DNA of 64,000 nucleotides from Nocardiopsis metallicus. Lineage in GTDB: Bacteria > Actinomycetota > Actinomycetes > Streptosporangiales > Streptosporangiaceae. Shown piece after piece: positions 29,382-37,800 of this stretch (position 1 is its first letter; every line of letters begins with the position of its first letter). A program made the translations under genes and the position numbers. The stretch is from assembly GCF_014201115.1 (NCBI RefSeq), contig NZ_JACHDO010000001.1, positions 2,170,001 to 2,234,000 on the forward strand, written 5' to 3'. The notes beneath the pieces were generated by a model. That model made no database searches and was not told the origin of the DNA. It saw only the letters and a list, made by a program, of their open reading frames with translations.

Positions 29382-30116
29382 GTCAGGGGTCGGTCCTCCC
29401 AATTCCGCTGAATAGCCGGGGCTGAAGAACCCCGTGGTCGTCAAGCCCCTGGACGGATGCAGCGCTGTCGGTGTCATGGTGCTCAGGCCGGAGAAGAAGG
29501 GGTGGTACGACTCGATCGCCAAGCGGACCTGGACGTTCGACGAGATCGTGGCGCGCGGGCGCGACGCCTTGGACAAGCGCGGGTTCCCCGACGTCTGGCT
29601 ACTGGAGGAACCGCTCATCGCGGACGGCAAGGTCCCGGACGACCTGAAGTTCTACACGTTCCAGGGGGACATCGCCCTGGTCCTGCAACGCCAGGGACGC
29701 CCTGGCCGTTCGGGCACCCTGGCCAGCTACCGGTGGTATGACGCCGACTGGAACCCGGTGGAGACCGGCAAACACGTCGAGAAGACCAACCTCGACCTGG
29801 TCCTGCCCGAGAAGAAGAAGGAGGAGCTCGCCGACGTCGCCCGACGGGTGTCCTCGGCCTCCCCCTACGCCTTCACGCGTGTGGACACCTTCTACACCGA
29901 CGACGGTCCCAAGGTCGGTGAGGTGAACGCCTGGGTGGGCGCCTACGACCACTTCACCGACGAGTGGGACCAGCGCCTGGGCGCGGTGTGGGAGGCGGCC
30001 GAACTGCGGGTTCCGTCCCAGGTCAAGCCGATACCCAGAGGCGTCCCGGAAGGCGGTTACCCCCTCCCCTGGTGGCGGTCCTGAGCCCGCACGGCCGAGC
30101 GAAGCACATTCGCTGC

Positions 30117-30205
30117 TCAGGTTCTCTTCCACTCACCCCGGCCGCTGGTCTCGAACACCGCGTCAGGACCGGTGATCTTCCGCTTTCCGACAGTCCCCGG
30201 TGCAC
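30117..30205 (-). pseudogene. C-terminal fragment of the domain in the 15671 and 44637 proteins
   Basis: The minus strand reads APGTVGKRKITGPDAVFETS, then GRGEWKRT and a TGA. Compare GPGTVVVAEGDVALELSGGC (protein at 15671) and TISGSDVAFETSSCGGWTRI (protein at 44637). Only the last 25-30 codons remain. Confidence 0.6.
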
Positions 30206-30212
30206 CGGCCCC

Positions 30213-30290
30213 TCAGGCCAGGACCGGGAACAGCGTTTCCAACTCCTCCCCGGTGGGCTCGGGCTCCTCACCGCGCGCAACCGCCCGGGC
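30213..30290 (-). pseudogene. C-terminal fragment of a CsoR/CstR-family gene
   Basis: The minus strand reads ARGEEPEPTGEELETLFPVL-A-stop. The intact repressor at 23156 ends [26 protein letters not shown]. It abuts the fragment at 30117-30205 and the stop of the TerC gene, making a small cluster of gene ends. Confidence 0.65.
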
Positions 30291-30297
30291 TGAACAC

Positions 30298-31281
30298 CTA
30301 CCGTGCCTCGGAGCCGGAAACGGACTCGCGCTGTCGGTGGTTACGGCTGGCGACGAGGCTGGCGACGGTGACCAGTAGCAGCAGGCTCACGACGACGCCC
30401 AGGGAGACCAGCTCGGGCGGGGAACTCACCGGCAGGTCCGTGGTGTGCTCGATGGCGTGCAGGATCAGGGTCACTCCGATGTAGCAGAGGATGAGCGCCA
30501 GACCCTTGTTCAGGTACACCAGGCGGGTGAGCAGACTACCGATGAGGAAGTAGAGCTGGCGCAGGCCCATCAGGGCGAAGGCGTTGGCGGTGAAGACCAG
30601 GTACGGCTCCTGGGTGATGCCGAAGATCGCCGGAATGGAGTCCAGGGCGAAGACGATGTCGGCCATGCCGATGGCGATGATCACCAACAGCATCGGGGTC
30701 AGGTGGCGCCGCCCACCGAGCAGGACGGTCAGCCGGGCACCGTGGTACCGGTCGGTGGTGGGCAGCACCCGCCGGACCGTACGCACCAGCGCGTTCTCCC
30801 TGTACTCGGCGTGCGCCACGTCGTGGTCGGCCGAGACGAGCAACTTGATCGCTGTGACCAGCAGGATCGCGCCGAACAGGTAGAACACCCCGACGTAGGC
30901 CTCCACCGCCGCCGCGCCCGCCACGATGAACAGGGCACGGAAGAACAGGGCCAGACCGATCCCGATGAGCAGGACCCGCTGCTGGTGTTCGGGCGGGACC
31001 TGGAAGGAGCCGATGATCAGGATGAGGATGAACAGGTTGTCGATGCTCAGCGAGTACTCGACGACCCAACCGGTGTAGAAGGCGATGCTGTGTTCGGCCC
31101 CCGCAGTGAAGGCCAGGGCCGCACCGAAGGCCACCGCCAGCAACGCGTAGAAGCTGACCCACAGGGCCGCTTCACGGGTCGAGGGCTTGCGTGGATTGCG
31201 TGCCACGATCACGAAGTCGACGCAGATGAGGCTGACGATCACGAGGACGGTCGTGACCCACAGCCACAGGGGGACGTTCAC
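30298..31281 (-). CDS. TerC-family membrane protein
   Basis: Protein of 327 residues with about nine membrane segments. Acidic family motifs lie in membrane helices: VEYSLSIDNLFILILIIGSF and MADIVFALDSIPAIFGITQE. TerC/Alx proteins move or handle metal ions such as manganese and are linked to tellurite resistance and metalation of exported proteins. The N-terminal WLWVTTVLVIVSLICVDFVI is typical. The upstream region is only sketchily promoter-like. Confidence 0.92.
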   Translation of the reverse strand: MNVPLWLWVTTVLVIVSLICVDFVIVARNPRKPSTREAALWVSFYALLAVAFGAALAFTAGAEHSIAFYTGWVVEYSLSIDNLFILILIIGSFQVPPEHQQRVLLIGIGLALFFRALFIVAGAAAVEAYVGVFYLFGAILLVTAIKLLVSADHDVAHAEYRENALVRTVRRVLPTTDRYHGARLTVLLGGRRHLTPMLLVIIAIGMADIVFALDSIPAIFGITQEPYLVFTANAFALMGLRQLYFLIGSLLTRLVYLNKGLALILCYIGVTLILHAIEHTTDLPVSSPPELVSLGVVVSLLLLVTVASLVASRNHRQRESVSGSEAR

Positions 31282-31806
31282 GGGGCTGAACTCCTCGGGG
31301 TGGGGGAACGGGCGGCCGCCGGGCTCACCCGGGGCGGCGGGCAGGGCGCGGGATGTACTCCTGTGTGACGTGCGCTGGCAACCTGGTCAATCCTGCCAGG
31401 CGGAGCCCGGCATTCGACTTCTGCCCATGCCGCCCGCGCCCCGAAACCGGAACCCGCACGGCGGCGCCGCTACGGAGCGGCCTTCCGTGCCCTGGGCGAG
31501 TTCGAACGCCGCGCCCGCGAGCTGTCGGCGCTGGCCGACAAGGCCGCCGAACTGACCAGCGAGGGCCTCATCTCAGGGGCCCTGGCCCCGGAGAAACACG
31601 TTTGAGGAAGCCGTGCCGCCCTCCGACGCGCCGGAGGGCGGCCTGATACCTGCGCCATACCTGAACTGTCCGGCCCGGTTCGAACCGAAGGGCCCCCGCT
31701 TTCGCCTTCGGGCCGGGCCCGCACCATGGGTGCGCGTTCACGGATGAGGGCGCGCGGCGGACCATGCCGCGCGTCACCGCCGCCTCACCCGAGGAGGAGC
31801 CAGATC
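31282..31806. other. Gene-poor stretch with an orphan coding scrap
   Basis: This 525-bp gap contains the TerC promoter (minus strand) at its left end. At about 31461-31608 on the plus strand a coding-like tail reads YGAAFRALGEFERRARELSA and ELTSEGLISGALAPEKHV before a TGA. It has no in-frame start, because a TGA lies upstream near 31366, so it looks like a 3' gene fragment of unknown family. A strong hairpin (31615-31642) follows it. Nothing else is supported. Confidence 0.45.
31615..31642. terminator. Hairpin after an orphan gene fragment
   Basis: GCCGCCCTCCG (31615-31625) and CGGAGGGCGGC (31632-31642) form a perfect 11-bp stem with a 6-base loop, nine bases after the TGA of the plus-strand fragment. 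Confidence 0.7.
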
Positions 31807-32118
31807 CTAGGCCTGGGCCGGGCGGTCGGGCAGCGCACCGGTGATCCGCGACAGTTTGCCGTGCCGGTCGCTGACGTAGACCCGTCCGTTGGCCTCGTCC
31901 AACGCGAGACCGCAGACCGGGCCCAGGCCGCCCAGGACCACACGGCGAAGACCCTTGTCCTCGCCCTCGGCCACCACGACCTCGTGCAGACTGCCGGTCG
32001 AGTCGCAGACGTAGGCCAGAGCTCCGCCGTGCAGCGCCACGCGCACACTCCGTCCGAGATTGGTGGCCACCTCCCGCGGAGCCCCTCCCTGCGCGCCCAG
32101 GTCGATCTCGTACAGCCC

Positions 32119-33723
32119 GTAAGCATTCAGAAGGCGTTGGGGACTGCGGAGGGTAGATGGCCTTAGCTGGTCAGGCGGAGGCGGGGATGGGCGGCATCCA
32201 CAACTGTCCGGTGAACGCCCGGCGCAGCGCTTCGAACGCGCTCACCCCGTGCTTGCGGGCCGAGTCGATGTAGGAACGCACCCCGAGCCAGGCCGCCGCC
32301 CCCTGACGGGACTGGTGGCAACCGGAGATCTTCACCTGGGTCTTGAGGGGTCTGAGCGCTCTTTCGGCGAGGTTGTTGGTGAAGGGCACCAGGTGGGGCC
32401 GGTCGGAGAAGCCCAACACCTGCTCGGCCCGCTCCCGCAGACGCTCGAGCAGGTTGCGGGCCGGTGATTGCTTCCTTCCTTGGGCCCGGGGATGGCAGGA
32501 CAGCCCGACCGCGATGCCGTGGTGGAACAACTCCCCTTGGGCCAGGAGCACCCCGGCGGGGATGTGCTCGGCCTGGCCGCAGCGCACACGCCCCGCCTCG
32601 CGGGCCAAGGTGGCCAGCGCGGACCGGATCTGACGGTGCCAGTGCTGGCCGGGGTGGTCCTGTTCGGCAGCGGTGAGCTCGCGGATCAGGTGCGCCCCGC
32701 ACAGCTGGTGGGCGCACGTGTAACCCGAGTACAAGGCCAAGGAGTCGTGCACCAGGGTGCCGGTAAAGCCCGGCAGTACCCCCAACGTGTTCGCCCCGGC
32801 TCGTGAACGCGGAGCTAGACCCAGCAGGGTCAGGTGCTCGTTGCAGGCCACATGCAACCAGCACCGTTGGTCCTTGATGCGGGTGGTGGTCTCATCGGCG
32901 TGCAGCACGTGGGCCAGGGTGAGCAACGCCCGGATCAGGTTGAGGCTGTCGCTGACCAGAGCATGGGCCTCGCCCAGTAGATGCGACACCCATCCGGTGG
33001 AGACCTTCGCGCCGGTCAGGTCGTTGATGAGCTGTGCGGTGCGCTCCACCGGGATGTGCTGGAACACGAGCAGGTAGACGGCCAGGGTGCGCAGGTGGGG
33101 GCCGTAGGAGGAAGGGGAGGCGGCCAGTTCCTGGGGCATCGCTGCTTGGGTGATGCTTCCGCACTGGCACGCGCAGGTGTGGGCGCGGTGCTCACTCACC
33201 TGCACCGTGACCAGGGGGATGTCGCGGACCTGACGGCGCTGGTAGCCAATGGAGGAGGCCGGGTCCAGCTCGGCGTGGCACCCGGTGCAGGTGGCGGGCA
33301 GATGGTCGTGGACCTGGTCGGGGTTTTCGACCATAGGCAGTCCGAAGCCTTCAGCGCCTGGTTGGCGTCCGCGTTTGCGGGCGCTCTTCTTGGCGGGTGC
33401 GCGTTCGGGCTTGTCGAACAGGTCCGAGGAGGGTGGCAGGGAGGAGTTGCCGGAGTTGCGTCCCAGGCGGCGTTCGAGCTGCGCGACCCGGGTGGTCAGA
33501 CGCGCGTTGTCGGCTCGGAGCTGTTCGTTCTCGGCCTTGAGGCGGGTGATCTCTTCGGTCTGCTGGGCCAGGTGCTGGCGCAGGGCGGTGTTTTGTTCGT
33601 GGAGCACACCGATCAGCGCGAGCAGGTCCTCACGCGAGGCGGTCTCCAGTCCCGACGGCATGGTGGACATCGTGCCTGGTCCAGTGTCGCCCTGTCAGGC
33701 GAACCCAGCAACTGAATGCTTAC
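32119..33723 (-). mobile_element. IS66-family element with exact ends
   Basis: Terminal inverted repeats GTAAGCATTCAG (32119-32130) and CTGAATGCTTAC (33712-33723) are perfect and begin with GTAA, as in IS66. The 8-bp target duplication TACAGCCC flanks it at 32111-32118 and 33724-33731, the size expected for IS66. The element is 1605 bp, carries only the tnpC-type transposase (no tnpA/tnpB), and reads in the same direction as the gene it interrupts. Intact ends and duplication suggest a recent insertion. Confidence 0.95.
32171..33670 (-). CDS. IS66-family transposase (TnpC)
   Basis: Protein of 499 residues. An N-terminal Leu-zipper-like coiled coil (ALRQHLAQQTEEITRLKAEN) is followed by the IS66 signature GRNSGNSSLPPSSD, a zinc-finger-like Cys cluster (CTGCHAEL, CACQCGS), and the DDE domain with VLHADETTTRI, LVHDSLALYSG and FTNNLAERALRPLKTQVKIS (Glu). 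All catalytic elements are present, so it is likely functional. Confidence 0.95.
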   Translation of the reverse strand: MSTMPSGLETASREDLLALIGVLHEQNTALRQHLAQQTEEITRLKAENEQLRADNARLTTRVAQLERRLGRNSGNSSLPPSSDLFDKPERAPAKKSARKRGRQPGAEGFGLPMVENPDQVHDHLPATCTGCHAELDPASSIGYQRRQVRDIPLVTVQVSEHRAHTCACQCGSITQAAMPQELAASPSSYGPHLRTLAVYLLVFQHIPVERTAQLINDLTGAKVSTGWVSHLLGEAHALVSDSLNLIRALLTLAHVLHADETTTRIKDQRCWLHVACNEHLTLLGLAPRSRAGANTLGVLPGFTGTLVHDSLALYSGYTCAHQLCGAHLIRELTAAEQDHPGQHWHRQIRSALATLAREAGRVRCGQAEHIPAGVLLAQGELFHHGIAVGLSCHPRAQGRKQSPARNLLERLRERAEQVLGFSDRPHLVPFTNNLAERALRPLKTQVKISGCHQSRQGAAAWLGVRSYIDSARKHGVSAFEALRRAFTGQLWMPPIPASA

Positions 33724-35512
33724 TACAGCCCGCCGCGGTCGTACTGACCGACGTAGGCCCTGCCCGCGTTCAACGCGATCCCGGCGGCCAGCGGCACCTT
33801 CCAGGTGCGCTTGCGCTCGGCCGATCCGCCACTGAGGTCGAACTCGACCACCTCGCCCCGCGCGTGGTCGGAGGCGAAGAGCCTGTTACCCGGCAGGTCC
33901 AGCGCCAGGCCGTACACGCGGATACCCTCGGCGACCGCGACCGGAGGGGCGGTGTGGTCGGACAGGTCCACCGTGAACACGCGCCGACCGCCGTAGTCGG
34001 CGACGTAGGCCCTGTCCCCGGGCAGGTCCAGCGCCACGTCGTTGACTTCGCCGAGCTTGTCCAGGACCCAGTCCGTTTCGCCACTGGCGAGGTCCACCTT
34101 GTACAGCTTTCCGCTGTTGTACCGGTCGGTGACGTAGGCCTTCTGCGCCACCGGGTCCAACGCCAGGCCGTCGGCCGTCCCCAGGCCGGTGCGCACCTCG
34201 TCGGCGGCCGCCTTCGGGTTCCCGCGCTCCGCACCCTCTCCGTGCAGCGGATGGTCCTCCAACGTGAAGTGGAGTTTCTCGAGCTCGAAGACCTCGTGCA
34301 CACCGGCGAGCGTGGAGACCAGTTCGGCTTCGCCCTTCTGCATGAACGGCCTGCCCTCGTCGTTCAGGTCAAAGGCCTTGCCCGTCGCACCGGACTCCCC
34401 GAGCTCCCACGGGACCACCTGTGAGTACTCCGGTTCCTTCGGTGCCGGTCCGCCCGGCCGGGTCTTCCCGACCTCCACCGGCTCGGGGTAGTAGAGAGCC
34501 ACTCCCCCGCCGAAGGAGACCGGGTACTCGTAGTCGAACCTGCGCACCTGGCGCCGCTGCGTGGCCAGGACGTCGACCCGGCTGCCGACCTCCCCGCTCA
34601 ACGTTGAGGAGGTCTTGAACGCGGTGGTCAGAGAACCGCTGACGGACCCGGTGATCCCCAGCATGAGCTGAGCGGACAGTTCCCCGGTTCCCGTCGCGCT
34701 GCTGGTGGCCGTCGTCGTGCTGGTCGACTGCGACTGGGACTCCATGTCGACGCCCTGGTTGTCCTTGCTGTTCTTCAGGGTGGTCTTCTGGGAGTTGTTC
34801 AGCGCCATGCTCTTCTGCAGCTGCTGCTGCAGCGAAGCGATGGCCTTGGCCCCGAAGGTGAGCTGAACCTGCCCCTGGAGTGACCAGTTGATGGTGTTGG
34901 AGACCGAGAACTCCACGGTGTGCGACCAGGTGGTGGGCTTGGGGTCCGTTCGGTTGACGTAGGTCTGCTTGGAGACCACGTCGGGCGGCGGCTGCACGAT
35001 GTCGTTTCGTTCCTCGACGAGCGGCACGCCCACCGTCATGTAGGCCCGCCACCCGAGCTGGTGAGCCGTTTCCCGTGCGGTCGGGTATTCCCCGAACCTC
35101 CCCCTGTTCAGGGAGAACCCGGTGGGGTACACGAACCGGTCCGAACCGTCAGGCGCTTTCCTCTCGGCCTTCGCCTTCAGCCTTTCCCTGTTCCGCTCCA
35201 GGAGCCCCGGCGCCTTCTCGTCGATTTCGAGTTCCTTCAGGTTCCTCCCGGTCAGCGGATGCCGCATGAACCGCTCACCGAGGTAAGCGGTACTCACGTT
35301 GTTCTTGATGGCGCCGGACATGAACATCTACCTCCTTGAAGAGTGGAGATCAATCATCTGTCTATTCCGTGGAACGGTTCCCGCCCTGACCCGATCGGAC
35401 ATTCCGCATCGCCAAGAAACCCGACGGTCCTGTTTTCTCGGGTCGGGGCCCATGAGGGGAAAGATTCCTGCGGGTGCACATCCGGTCCGCGGAAAAGGCC
35501 GCGGAACCGCCT

Positions 35513-35968
35513 TCACCCTTCGGTGAAACCGTTGTCAGTCCTCCTGAGGTTCCCGGTTGACTTCTGGTTGGCCTTTTTCAGGTTCGCCCGCTCCTCATCG
35601 CTGATCTCGGGGCGGTCCTCGTCCCTGATCTCCACCTCCACCCCCTTGAATGCCTCGTCCTTGGCCGAGGACGCCATCGAGGTGGTTGATTCGGGGTCTT
35701 CGCTGGTCCCGCGCTGCTCGGCGGCGGCGGTCCGGGTGTTCCTGAACATCGGGGAGATGAAGCTGCCCATGACGTTGAGCGCTTCAGGCGACGTCTCGCG
35801 GATGATCTTGGGGTCGCGCTCGGCCTCGGGGATCCCCTCGGCGAGCTCCGGGTCGATCCCCTCCCGTTCGGGCCGCGCCCCCGGGATCCTTTCATACACC
35901 GCGCGGGCCGATTCCTCCGCGGATCCGGCTTCGTTCTCGCTGTTGTCGAAGATGTTCTTGAAGGACAT
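35513..35968 (-). CDS. Small acidic hypothetical protein upstream of the toxin-like gene
   Basis: From ATG 35968 (GGAG six bases upstream) the protein is 151 residues, hydrophilic and rich in Glu/Asp/Ser/Arg (MSFKNIFDNSENEAGSAEES; VMGSFISPMFRNTRTAAAEQ; VEIRDEDRPEISDEERANLK). It has no signal peptide, membrane segment or known motif. It is read in the same direction as the pore-forming-like gene with a 191-bp gap, so it may be co-transcribed and could be a partner, chaperone or neutralising protein. This is context only. The family is not recognised. Confidence 0.65.
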   Translation of the reverse strand: MSFKNIFDNSENEAGSAEESARAVYERIPGARPEREGIDPELAEGIPEAERDPKIIRETSPEALNVMGSFISPMFRNTRTAAAEQRGTSEDPESTTSMASSAKDEAFKGVEVEIRDEDRPEISDEERANLKKANQKSTGNLRRTDNGFTEG

Positions 35969-36705
35969 GCATTCTCCGTAGGTCGACAGTTGGCCCGGCA
36001 GTTCCGGGTGTGGCTGATGGTTTCTTGCTCTTCGACGGCTCACGAGGAGCGGCCGCCCATAACAGCCCTGATTCCGTTCGATGTCATACCCAGCCCCGAC
36101 CCGAATGCTTTCTGGCAGGGCCCGGATCTTTTACCGCCCCTGGCCTTCTCTGCACCCTGACTCGGGGAACGGACCGTCGCCCTCCCGCAAAAGGCGTGCG
36201 GCGCCAGAGGTCGAAAGAGTTCTCCCAGCTCCCCTGGAGGCGTTTCGGCTCAGATCCAGGGAAAGGCGGGTCTGACCCTGAAAGGGCCTGGATCGAACGG
36301 ACCCCGGAAACCATCGAAACCGTTCACCCCAGCCACCGGGGCACCACTTACCCGGCACCGGGGGGAGGCGTGAATTCCAGGATGGCAACAGCAGAGGCTT
36401 TCATGATTCCCCAGGGTCATTGGGCGGCGGATCACTCTTACACCATGCCTACGGGGGCGCAGCAAATCAATAGGCTCAGCGAATTTATCGCACCGACATG
36501 ACAGACAATACGGTAAAATCATAATGATCCATACATCCCCGGGATTCCGGGTGCGCACCAAATTATCTTCCGAGCTCCACCGAATGCCGACAGCACCGGC
36601 AGGCACGCACCGCCTCGGACTCACCCTGCCCAAGCAGCGCCTTACAGCCAGGCCCCTCGCTCCCTTCGGGCAGCGGGGCTCCTGCTCGTTTCCCTGCCGT
36701 TTCCG
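35969..36705. other. 737-bp gap without a supported gene
   Basis: Several open frames cross this region, but none has a ribosome-binding site, family-like sequence or sensible codon use. It is AT-rich around 36400-36560. The promoter for the 35513 gene should lie near its left end. No repeat or inverted end was found. Confidence 0.45.
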
Positions 36706-37319
36706 CTACTGCGCTACGCCGCCCGAGTGGTCAGAGCGAGCGTGTGGATCGAGCGCCCCGCTGCCGGGGGACGTCACCACCACCTCGGTCAGATATCCGA
36801 GGCCGCCGTCGAGCCGCAGGCTCAACGACCGTCCGTCGGGAACCGAGAAACCGCTGTACGGGGAGGGTTCGTTACCCAGGGGCCGGGCCGCGACGCGCAC
36901 GAACCCGCGTTCGCCCCCGCCCTCCTCCTCAACGGCATCGACGAGGACCCGGGCGAGGAGATCCACCGACGCACCATCTCCACCAGCCGCGTGTCCACGA
37001 CCGCCAGCCACGTGGAAAAGTACCAGGGCTCGTCCGGATCGGACCCGTGGGGAACCGGGCTGCGAAACGTCCTCTCATCGGTGACGTGCAGGAGTTCGTC
37101 ACCGTCACAGGACCAGCGCGCCTCCCGGCCCCCGGTGGAAACCGTGTACTCCCAGTGCAGCGGGTCGTCCACACCCAACCGGTGTTCGGACCTGGCGCCC
37201 TCTCCCCCGCCATGCGCATCGGCCCCACCGCGCACGAACGCCGCCCGGGCGTCGAAGGAACCGCTCCGGCTCACCAGGGTGAGCCACGACTCCACGTCCA
37301 CACGCATCCCGAACTCCAC
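36706..37319 (-). pseudogene. Frameshifted hypothetical gene
   Basis: From GTG 37319 (directly after the TGA of the preceding gene) the frame reads RVDVESWLTLVSRSGSFDAR, LHWEYTVSTGGREARWSCDG, and YFSTWLAVVDTRLVEMV to about 36975. The next frame continues VDLLARVLVDAVEEEGGGER, GFVRVAARPLGNEP, SLRLDGGLGYLTEVVVTSPG to the stop at 36706. One base change near 36975 would restore about 200 codons. The strand-rich pattern loosely recalls LolA/LppX-like folds, but I cannot name a family. Sequencing error is possible. Confidence 0.6.
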
Positions 37320-37667
37320 TCACACCTGCGGGCGCAACAGCCATGAGGCGGACGCGACGTCCACGGCCCCACCCGTCATCTCCGTCAGCCACGCCGCGTG
37401 CACGACCGGGTGACCCGCGGAGTTCGGGGGATCGATCACGACACGGGCGCCCCGGGGGCTCCACCTCGCCCCCATCAGTTGTTCGCGATGGTGTTGCCCC
37501 TGACAGAAAGACTCCACTCGCGTGTGGATCTGGTCGTTGGTCGCATGCGAGGGACGGGGAAGGTCAACACGGACACGGGAGAGGAGATCAAGCGCGATAG
37601 GAACCCCATCACCAGAACCCGAATCTGACACCGGTGATTTTCCCCTGAAGCAAGAAATGAAACCCAA
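37320..37667 (-). CDS. Hypothetical protein coupled to the frameshifted gene
   Basis: Up to 115 residues; GTG near 37631 (VSDSGSGDG, G-rich ribosome-binding site) may be the true start. It contains QLMGARWSPRGARVVIDPPN and HPVVHAAWLTEMTGGAVDVA. It stops at TGA directly followed by the GTG of the next gene, so the two form a tight pair. It has no recognised domain or signal peptide. Confidence 0.5.
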   Translation of the reverse strand: MGFISCFRGKSPVSDSGSGDGVPIALDLLSRVRVDLPRPSHATNDQIHTRVESFCQGQHHREQLMGARWSPRGARVVIDPPNSAGHPVVHAAWLTEMTGGAVDVASASWLLRPQV

Positions 37668-37800
37668 GGCCTATCGCACCAAATACCACCCATTCGCCAA
37701 AAACAACGACAGGTTGAACGGACGCAATTTCCGCGAAGGTATCGCAGGGCTCCAGCCCCTTCGACCCGGCGTCGAAGTGCGGGCACGCGGTCGTGACGTA

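Larger units (their letters stand above)
27464..30084 (+). pseudogene. TupA-like ATP-grasp gene split by an IS1380-type element
   Basis: The N-terminal part (27464-27726) encodes YRFSTKLGAYLFLDRIGIAH and AKVYGVLSG. The C-terminal part (29392-30084) encodes VVVKPLDGCSAVGVMVLRPE, LLEEPLIADGKVPDDLKFYT, and the metal/ATP-site pattern TRVDTFYTDDGPKVGEVNAW. Together they form a TupA-like ATP-grasp protein, a family linked to cell-wall or teichuronopeptide and glycan synthesis. The element lies between them. Removing it and one direct-repeat copy leaves the halves out of frame by one base; adding one G to the GGGG run near 29417-29420 would restore about 319 codons. The gene is therefore dead unless that base is an error. 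Confidence 0.82.
31807..35321 (-). pseudogene. Pore-forming-toxin-like/beta-propeller gene split by IS66
   Basis: The coding sequence is 35321-33724 joined to 32110-31807. Joining across the element (one target-site copy kept) gives 1902 nt, an unbroken 634-codon frame. ATG 35321 is nine bases from AAGGAGG. Residues about 1-110 are charged; about 120-290 form a Ser/Thr-rich strand region (TVEFSVSNTINWSLQGQVQL; STSTTTATSSATGTGELSA; ITGSVSGSLTTAFKTSSTLS) resembling aerolysin/ETX-MTX2 pore-forming domains. Six NHL/SMP-30-like propeller blades follow (e.g. GLALDPVAQKAYVTDRYNSG, DVALDLPGDRAYVADYGGRR, GLALDEANGRVYVSDRHGK). The insertion makes an immediate TAG in blade 4, so the product loses blades 5-6. 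No signal peptide is seen. The toxin role is inference; the beta-propeller is clear. Confidence 0.8.

Noticed and set aside
30445..31368. 307-codon plus-strand frame over the TerC gene
   Set aside because: Antisense shadow: hydrophilic, repetitive (Gln/Asp/Glu) product opposite an obvious membrane protein.
31660..31730. A GGTTCGAACC segment that resembles a tRNA T-arm or att site
   Set aside because: No acceptor stem, D-arm or anticodon arm can be folded around it on either strand; it is probably part of a GC-rich inverted repeat.
36727..37413. 228-codon plus-strand frame
   Set aside because: No start signal or family; the minus strand has coherent coding sequence with a single frameshift in the same place.
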